Assembly (NCBI GenBank): GCA_002430125.1
Contig: DJBQ01000127.1
Span: 23,761-35,507 of the forward strand
DNA length: 11,747 nucleotides
Origin: Rhodobacterales bacterium UBA5972
Lineage (GTDB): Bacteria > Pseudomonadota > Alphaproteobacteria > Rhodobacterales > Rhodobacteraceae
Direction: 5' to 3'
The notes beneath the pieces were generated by a model. The model searched no databases, was not told the DNA's origin, and was given only the letters and a program-made list of their open reading frames with translations. Positions 6,302-11,747 of this stretch are shown here, one piece after another (positions within the stretch are counted from its first letter, which is position 1; each line of letters opens with the position of its first letter). The position numbers were made by a program, and so were the translations under genes.

Positions 6302-6691
6302 TCAGACCCGGCGGCGTTTCGGCGGGCGGCAGCCGTTATGGGCCATCGGTGTTACATCACGAATTGCGGTGATGTTCAGACCAACAGCAGCCAAAGCACG
6401 CAGCGCAGATTCACGGCCTGAACCGGGTCCCTGAACTTCGACCTCAAGGGTCTTCATGCCGTGTTCCTGCGCCTTTTTACCGGCATCTTCGGCGGCCATT
6501 TGTGCCGCATAAGGTGTCGATTTACGCGAGCCCTTAAAGCCGCATGTGCCGGCCGAAGACCACGCAATTGCGTTGCCCTGGACGTCGGAAATCAGGATCT
6601 TGGTGTTGTTGAACGAAGAGTTCACGTGCGCAACGCCAGTGGCGATGTTCTTGCGCTCTTTTTTCTTAGCGCGGGCTTTTTCGCGTGCCAT
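6302..6691 (-). CDS. rpsK: 30S ribosomal protein S11
   Basis: Ribosomal protein S11, 129 residues, a platform protein of the small subunit that binds the 690/790 loops of 16S rRNA near the mRNA exit. The sequence is typical: basic N-terminus ([15 protein letters not shown]), [40 protein letters not shown] and the C-terminal [11 protein letters not shown]. The length matches the family. The ATG at 6691 has GGGAGG 9 nt upstream. It starts 15 bp after the rpsM stop, so the two are tightly coupled, and is followed by a 116-bp spacer with two hairpins before rpoA. Confidence 0.99.
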   Translation of the reverse strand: MAREKARAKKKERKNIATGVAHVNSSFNNTKILISDVQGNAIAWSSAGTCGFKGSRKSTPYAAQMAAEDAGKKAQEHGMKTLEVEVQGPGSGRESALRALAAVGLNITAIRDVTPMAHNGCRPPKRRRV

Positions 6692-6706
6692 TATACCAGC
6701 CCTCCC

Positions 6707-7075
6707 TTATTTCTTCTTGCCAGCGATGGCTTTTGCGGGGCCCTTACGGGTACGAGCGTTGGTGTGGGTCCGCTGTCCGCGTACCGGCAGGCCGCGACGA
6801 TGCCGCAGACCGCGATAGCAGCCAAGGTCCATCAGACGCTTGATATTCATCTGGGTGTCGCGGCGCAGATCGCCTTCGACCATCAGGTTCGCTTCGATAT
6901 GTTCGCGGATCGCCAGAACTTCGGCATCCGACAAATCATTCACACGGCGCGCTTCATCAAGGCCAACGGCCTTACAGATGCCAGCAGCGCTTTCGCGACC
7001 AATACCGTGAATATATGTAAGTGCAATCATGACCCGCTTTTGGGTCGGAATATTAACGCCAGCAATACGTGCCAC
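6707..7075 (-). CDS. rpsM: 30S ribosomal protein S13
   Basis: Ribosomal protein S13, 122 residues, located in the head of the small subunit, where it contacts the P-site tRNA and the large subunit. The N-terminus is [15 protein letters not shown], with YIHGIG following; the C-terminal tail [20 protein letters not shown] and the lysine-rich end are family hallmarks. The start codon is GTG (7073-7075), supported by AGGAG 5 nt upstream; no upstream ATG gives an S13-like N-terminus. It is the first gene of the alpha operon here and is preceded by a 217-bp spacer with a possible promoter, a palindrome and two hairpins. No rpmJ is seen between adk and rpsM. Confidence 0.99.
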   Translation of the reverse strand: MARIAGVNIPTQKRVMIALTYIHGIGRESAAGICKAVGLDEARRVNDLSDAEVLAIREHIEANLMVEGDLRRDTQMNIKRLMDLGCYRGLRHRRGLPVRGQRTHTNARTRKGPAKAIAGKKK

Positions 7076-7133
7076 GCTGTCTCCTATCTTTCATTGCGGT
7101 TCCGTCTTTCCAGAACCTTTTTTCACAACTAAA

Positions 7134-7176
7134 GCCCAGCATCCGTGCGGCGGCTGGGCCATGCCTCGATCCGAGG
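7134..7176 (-). repeat. Terminator-like hairpin and a small hairpin in the rpsM leader
   Basis: Stem GCCCAGC (7134-7140), 12-nt loop, GCTGGGC (7153-7159); on the minus strand it is followed immediately by TTTAGTT. Just upstream in the mRNA lies CCTCG-ATC-CGAGG (7164-7176). This may terminate read-through from adk or act as an attenuator in the rpsM leader. The T run is short, so termination would be partial. Confidence 0.5.
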
Positions 7177-7224
7177 ACTTGGAGAGTGCCCGATTCGCCG
7201 GGTTTCCCCATAAAATCAAGCGAT

Positions 7225-7238
7225 TCTTGCATGCAAGA
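7225..7238. repeat. Perfect 14-bp palindrome TCTTGCATGCAAGA upstream of rpsM
   Basis: A gapless perfect palindrome in the adk-rpsM spacer. It sits at about the predicted transcription start of the candidate promoter at 7245-7273, a position suitable for an operator. The palindrome is certain; its function is unknown. A related palindrome, ATTGCATGCAAT, occurs at 10974-10985. Confidence 0.6.
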
Positions 7239-7244
7239 TGGTGT

Positions 7245-7273
7245 CGTTTAGGGGGTTAGGCTGTGAAGGTCAA
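7245..7273 (-). promoter_or_regulatory. Candidate promoter for the alpha operon (rpsM onward)
   Basis: Minus strand: -35 TTGACC (7268-7273, preceded by C as in the alphaproteobacterial CTTGAC pattern), 17-bp spacer, -10 TAAACG (7245-7250). The -35 is good and the -10 weak. It would start an mRNA with a leader of about 160 nt before rpsM. Found by eye. Confidence 0.35.
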
Positions 7274-7292
7274 GAGCCGAAAACGCCGCCCC

Positions 7293-7942
7293 TTAACCAA
7301 CCTTTGCCAGTGCTGCTTTGATCGAACATGTCACATCTTCGATCGTTGCCAGACCGTCCACGGATTGCAACATACCCTTGGCGTAATAGTAACCGATCAG
7401 CGGCGAGGTTTTCTTATAGTACTCAAGCAACCTGACTTTGAGCGCGTCCGCATTGTCATCGGCGCGAAAATTGAAATCATTGGCGCCACAAACATCACAG
7501 GCATCAGCCTTGGCCGGGCGCTTGGTTTCCTGATGATAGACTTCACCACAATTACCGCAGGTAAACCGCCCGGAAATCCGCGCCACAAGCGCCTCGTCAT
7601 CCACCGCCATTTCAATGACAGTATCCAGCTTTTTACCAACCTTGGCCAGCAGTCCAGCCAGCGCATCCGCTTGCCCCAATGTGCGGGGAAAGCCGTCAAA
7701 GATAAACCCGCCCGTAGCTTTGGCCGTGGTCAACTGCTCTTCGATCAGTCCGATGACGATCTCGTCGGTGACCAGTTCGCCGCCATCCATGATCGCCGCA
7801 ACTTTATTACCCATCTCGGTTCCCGAGGTCCGTGCTGCACGCAGCATATCCCCGGTTGAAAGCTGCACCATGCCGCACCGTTCAACCAGAAACCGCGCTT
7901 GTGTGCCTTTGCCCGCGCCCGGCGGTCCGAGTAGGATAATAT

Positions 7943-7946
<4 letters not shown>
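7293..7946 (-). CDS. adk: Adenylate kinase, zinc-binding (long) form
   Basis: Adenylate kinase, 217 residues, converting ATP + AMP to 2 ADP in the cytoplasm. The P-loop GPPGAGKGT is at 7-15, the AMP-binding region about 30-60 (STGDMLR), FDGFPRT with R88 at 83-89, and the LID at about 125-163. The LID holds four cysteines, C130, C133, C150 and C153, in CxxC pairs, which in this family coordinate zinc; R161 and R172 follow as expected. The ATG (7944-7946) overlaps the secY stop in an ATGA, so translation is coupled; only a weak, distant purine stretch precedes it. Position after secY is conserved in bacteria. The gene is intact. Confidence 0.98.
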
Positions 7947-9304
<1,358 letters not shown>

Positions 9305-9408
9305 TCCCGTCCCTTTCAAAGACGTACCGCCAGACCCTTTTCACAAGGCCCCGCGGCACGGAAAAACTGTAGGTATTATGTAAGGAGCGTTACCGCCCCT
9401 CACAAGGC

Positions 9409-9885
9409 TTATTCCGCCGCAGGTGCCGGGGCTGTTACAGTCAGTGATCCGCCAGCGGCTTCGACCGCAGCGATAGCTGACTTTGAAGCACCGGTAACTT
9501 CCAGCGTCACCTTCGAGGTCAGCGCGCCTTTGGACAGAACCCGAACGCCATCACGGACGCGCCGGACCAGACCGCTTTCGACCAAAGCCGTTTCAGTGAT
9601 CGGCTTTTTGATGTCGATCTTGCCGGCATCGATGAATTTTTGCAGCAGGCCAAGGTTCACAACAGCATGCATTTTGGCATTGATGTTGTTAAAGCCGCGC
9701 TTTGGCAGGCGCATGTAAAGCGGCATCTGGCCGCCTTCATACCCGTTGATTGCCACACCCGAGCGGGATTTCTGGCCTTTGATACCACGGCCAGCCATCT
9801 TACCAGTACCCGAACCGGGGCCACGGGCGACGCGTTTGCGGGGTTTGGTTGCACCGGGATTATCCCGCAATTCATGCAGTTTCAT
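9409..9885 (-). CDS. rplO: 50S ribosomal protein L15
   Basis: Ribosomal protein L15, 158 residues, a late-assembling large-subunit protein that contacts many segments of 23S rRNA. The N-terminal half is the usual Gly/Arg/Lys-rich extension ([26 protein letters not shown]), then [20 protein letters not shown]; the C-terminal half is the globular domain, ending in an Ala/Pro tail. The ATG at 9885 has AAGGAG 8-9 nt upstream. In most bacteria rpmD and rpsE directly precede rplO; here the upstream neighbour is a GFA-type gene with its own terminator, and rpmD does not appear within the following 1.8 kb. rplO therefore probably depends on the promoter at 9982-10010. Confidence 0.98.
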   Translation of the reverse strand: MKLHELRDNPGATKPRKRVARGPGSGTGKMAGRGIKGQKSRSGVAINGYEGGQMPLYMRLPKRGFNNINAKMHAVVNLGLLQKFIDAGKIDIKKPITETALVESGLVRRVRDGVRVLSKGALTSKVTLEVTGASKSAIAAVEAAGGSLTVTAPAPAAE

Positions 9886-9981
9886 GTCGCTATCTCCTTT
9901 TGCCGGAACTACCCCCCGTTAGCGACGAAAGGGATAAACACGGCGTTACGATTCTGTGCGACCTTGTGGGTCCACCGGGGG

Positions 9982-10010
9982 CGTATAGACGGGAAAAAGC
10001 CCGGTATCAA
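9982..10010 (-). promoter_or_regulatory. Predicted promoter for rplO-secY-adk
   Basis: Minus strand: -35 TTGATA (10005-10010, 5/6), 17-bp spacer, -10 TATACG (9982-9987, 4/6). The start would be near 9975, giving a leader of about 90 nt before rplO. It lies within and just beyond the terminator of the upstream GFA gene, so terminator and promoter are fused: the -35 sits between the terminator's inner hairpin and its right arm. Confidence 0.5.
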
Positions 10011-10060
10011 GGGGCAGTTCCCCGCCCCTTGCCGCGCGTCCTGGCGTTTTGCCCGGGCTT
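9994..10060 (-). terminator. Compound terminator of the GFA-domain gene
   Basis: On the minus strand, starting at the stop codon: AAGCCCGG (10060-10053), a spacer containing a perfect 8-bp hairpin (10008-10015 / 10024-10031, CAAGGGGC/GCCCCTTG), then CCGGGCTT (10004-9997) continuing as TTTTT (9998-9994). The outer 8-bp stem encloses the inner hairpin and ends in a U run, the form of an intrinsic terminator. It should insulate the GFA gene from rplO. Confidence 0.6.
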
Positions 10061-10494
10061 CAGCTTGGCTTTGGCCAGACGAATTCCAGGCGCAGGCCTT
10101 CATAGACCGCGCGTCCGTCACTTGGCCGCGGCACGCCGGTCGCCGGATCATAAAACGCGTGATAGGTGGCGGCCTTGTCCGGTTTGAACCCCATCAGGTT
10201 CGGCACGATTGCCCGGATGCGCGACTGCTTGTCATCCAGCATGATCGGCGTGCCACATTTCTCGCAAGTCAACAGCTCCAGCGGACCCTCCGGGTTCTTG
10301 GCGTTGAACGGCTGGCGGTTCATCTTGGGCTTGCCGTCAACTTTCAGATCGCCATGCTTGAAGAACATTACATGCGTTGTCGGCTGGCCGGTGACGCTTT
10401 TGCAGACCGAGCAGTGGCATGTGTGGTTATCAATCGGTTCGTGATCAGCGTGCGTGTGAACGTGTTCGCACCCTCCGGTGTATTTGTCAGCCAT
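10060..10494 (-). CDS. GFA/CENP-V domain zinc protein (glutathione-dependent formaldehyde-activating enzyme-like)
   Basis: A 144-residue protein of the GFA (Mss4-like fold) family. Seen: C9 near the N-terminus, the diagnostic CHCSVC at 26-31 (C26, C28, C31), and CEKC at 77-80 (C77, C80), followed by GTP. In the family one zinc is held by two N-terminal cysteines (CxC) plus the CxxC pair, and a second by the CHCxxC cluster; here the second N-terminal cysteine is replaced by histidine (C9-E-H11), with more histidines nearby (EHVHTHADH). Start ATG 10494 is chosen because GGGAGG lies 5 nt upstream; an in-frame start 16 codons earlier lacks a site. The substrate of this member is unknown; most GFA proteins have no proven role in formaldehyde metabolism. 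It is the immediate upstream neighbour of rplO but has its own terminator, so the link is positional only. Confidence 0.88.
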   Translation of the reverse strand: MADKYTGGCEHVHTHADHEPIDNHTCHCSVCKSVTGQPTTHVMFFKHGDLKVDGKPKMNRQPFNAKNPEGPLELLTCEKCGTPIMLDDKQSRIRAIVPNLMGFKPDKAATYHAFYDPATGVPRPSDGRAVYEGLRLEFVWPKPS

Positions 10495-11052
10495 GTTTGC
10501 CTCCCAATAGCGATGACAGATATGAGCCATTCGGGTTGGCAAGACGGACCAGCCAAAGCGAAACAGCTTGCAGCGCTTAGCCTAACACAGGATTCCGTTT
10601 TTGGCTTGGACATTCCATGCGTCGGGCAACGCACGGTGGCTTTTGACGTTGTTAACCATCGAGCACTAGAACCACCGTCGAACGTTCACAAGTGGTTCGG
10701 CCCCGCACATCACGGTAAACATCCCGAGGGGCCAGCCGGATAGACCAACAGATCGACAGGTTGCGGAGTTTAGGCTCCGTTCGGCACGTAACCGCATTGG
10801 CGGGCCCGCCTTCCTTATGATCCACATGACGAGAATGATGCCTTCCCCTGCCAGCTGGTATCGCTGAGTGGGGTGAAGGTGTGTGCTTGAATGTCAGTCA
10901 CCCACCCCGAGGTCAGGGCGCTGACCTCGGGGTGGGTGCAAAGCGCCCTCCCCGTGGGGGAACACTCTCGGCAATTGCATGCAATCGCCTGTCGCGTCGA
11001 TGGGTCCGGGCGCTGACCGGATCACGGGTGATCCGGTTGATTTTGCCGAGAG
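10495..11052. other. 558-bp interval without a convincing gene, rich in inverted repeats
   Basis: No reading frame on either strand in this interval looks like a protein I can recognise. Besides the two structures listed separately it holds: TGCGT/ACGCA stem near 10618-10633; a 7-bp stem GAACCAC/GTGGTTC near 10668-10697; GGCCCC/GGGGCC near 10700-10735; CGGAG/CTCCG near 10763-10779; the perfect 12-bp palindrome GGCGGGCCCGCC at 10799-10810; and a CCCTCCCC/GGGGGA block at about 10946-10960. It may be a structured RNA, a cluster of palindromic intergenic repeats, or gene remnants; the sequence alone does not decide. Confidence 0.5.
10899..10938. repeat. Perfect 18-bp inverted repeat with 4-nt loop
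   Basis: CACCCACCCCGAGGTCAG (10899-10916), loop GGCG, CTGACCTCGGGGTGGGTG (10921-10938). All 18 pairs match. Neither side has a T run, so it is not a standard terminator. Its length and GC content resemble REP-type or other palindromic intergenic elements. Confidence 0.85.
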
Positions 11053-11053
11053 T
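10964..11053. repeat. 90-bp imperfect inverted-repeat element with an inner hairpin
   Basis: Outer arms ACTCTCGGCAA (10964-10974) and TTGCCGAGAGT (11043-11053) are perfect 11-bp inverted repeats. Inside lies ACCGGATCAC (11016-11025), GG, GTGATCCGGT (11028-11037), a perfect 10-bp hairpin, and the 12-bp palindrome ATTGCATGCAAT (10974-10985). The right arm ends at the first base of the stop codon of the minus-strand gene at 11053. Possibly a mobile miniature element or the 3' structure of that gene's mRNA. Confidence 0.65.
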
Positions 11054-11747
11054 CATTGCAATTGATTTGAAGCTGTCGAACTATTTCTGGAAACTAAGGC
11101 TGGTCGGATCCACGGAAAAAAATCAAACTGTTGACCGTCCGTCTTCCTACAAACTGCGAATGCCTCTCCAATACCATCGGGGCCAAGCACCCAGAAGATC
11201 TCGGGCCATGTTGCGCGGATGCCAACAATTTTGCGATAAGCGTTTTGTTCAGTCGAATTCAACGGTTCAGTTTCCAGCGGTTCTGATGCTGAATATTCTT
11301 TCATAAGTTTGATAAGCCTTGTGACTTCATGATTGGCTTTCTTGACTTCACATGCAATCCGATAATTCTCAGTCGTTGGCTCATAGCATATTAGATCAAA
11401 TGGCCACGGGTACTTAGATTGAGTTCCAAGGTGTTCAATTGGCCAGCCAAATTCCTCGTGTAGCCATGCGACCGCACCGATTGTGATTATTGGCTCAGCC
11501 CAAACATAAATATCACGGACTGTAGCCGTCTTATTGCCAGACCAAAAAATCTGCTCTTTAGTGGTTGTTCTTGGGGCCGTAAAAAACCTGCTTCTTCGAC
11601 AACAATTTCATTGTCGACTGCGCGCATGAACCAATAAGCGTCAAATCCTGTTAGGCGATCAAAAGATTTTTCAACTATGCCCTCAACAAGAAAGTTCCCC
11701 GCACGAGCGTCACAAAAGGAAGGAAGCCATAGCGAATGCATTCTTTC
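11053..11747 (-). pseudogene. Frameshifted, edge-truncated gene with a PD-(D/E)XK nuclease-like motif
   Basis: Two minus-strand frames read as one protein. Frame A runs from the window edge (first ATG 11741) to about 11583 (MHSLWLPSFCDARAGNFLV...EIVVEEAGF). Frame B continues from about 11586 to TGA at 11053-11055, has no plausible start of its own, and encodes about 175 residues. They join by a -1 shift at TTTTTTA (11580-11586), giving about 229 residues from 11741. Frame B has PFDLICYE followed by IACEVKK: D (codon 11395-11397), then E-V-K (11341-11349), spaced D-x15-E-x-K, as in PD-(D/E)XK nucleases. The family is not recognised further. GC is low for the window (20 of 60 bases at 11281-11340), suggesting acquired DNA. 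It may be a pseudogene, a sequencing error in the homopolymer, or a programmed frameshift; the true start may lie outside the window. Confidence 0.55.

Noticed and set aside
10685..10715. A tRNA T-arm-like GGTTCG motif
   Set aside because: The loop lacks the conserved A after TTCG and no acceptor or anticodon arm can be folded around it.
9640..10743. A 367-codon open frame on the plus strand
   Set aside because: It runs antisense through rplO and the GFA-domain gene, both of which have clear family motifs and ribosome-binding sites; it has no recognisable domain and is a by-product of GC-rich codon use.
10750..10772. A second lux-box-like site (minus-strand ACCTGTCGATCTGT)
   Set aside because: The second half is not an inverted copy of the first, so it lacks the symmetry of a lux box, and no gene starts close by.
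10881..11306. Plus-strand frame of 141 codons over the repeats
   Set aside because: It crosses the 18-bp hairpin and the 90-bp inverted repeat and then runs antisense to the nuclease-like gene; its translation is Arg-rich without domains or a ribosome-binding site.

Overview
The window looks like chromosomal DNA of an alphaproteobacterium, most likely a Rhodobacterales/Roseobacter-type marine bacterium. Reasons: the ribosomal order rplO-secY-adk-rpsM-rpsK-rpoA-rplQ with no rpsD between rpsK and rpoA; adk overlapping secY; an acyl-homoserine-lactone (AHL) luxR-luxI pair next to the ribosomal operon and followed by an HtrA protease and rarA; and moderately GC-rich codon use. This assignment is inference from gene order and protein character, since no rRNA is present. 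Almost every convincing gene is on the minus strand, so transcription runs from high to low coordinates.

Layout from high to low coordinate. (1) 11053-11747: AT-richer DNA with a gene that runs off the window edge and is split by a -1 frameshift at a T6A run; the restored protein has a D...ExK signature like PD-(D/E)XK nucleases. (2) 10495-11052: about 560 bp without a convincing gene but crowded with inverted repeats, including a perfect 18-bp-stem hairpin. (3) 10060-10494: a GFA/CENP-V-type zinc protein with its own compound terminator. (4) 9885 down to 4584: the distal spc and alpha ribosomal operons (rplO, secY, adk, rpsM, rpsK, rpoA, rplQ), probably restarted by a promoter at 9982-10010. 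Several spacers carry hairpins, and the block ends at a strong terminator at 4524-4556 that is probably bidirectional. (5) 4335-4511: a possible 58-codon gene on the plus strand, convergent with rplQ. (6) 4256 down to 2997: luxR and luxI. The luxR promoter is overlapped by a 20-bp lux-box-like palindrome that also covers the start codon, which suggests autorepression and perhaps a leaderless mRNA. (7) 2829 down to 83: an exported HtrA-family serine protease with two PDZ domains, then the AAA+ ATPase RarA.

Functionally the window combines translation, secretion and transcription core genes (L15, SecY, Adk, S13, S11, RpoA, L17), a quorum-sensing pair, and two stress genes (envelope protein quality control; stalled-fork processing). 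The points most worth following up are the palindrome on the luxR promoter, the non-ribosomal DNA upstream of rplO where rpmD/rpsE would normally sit, the frameshifted nuclease-like gene, the hairpin-rich 10.5-11.05 kb interval, and the structured spacers of the ribosomal operon.
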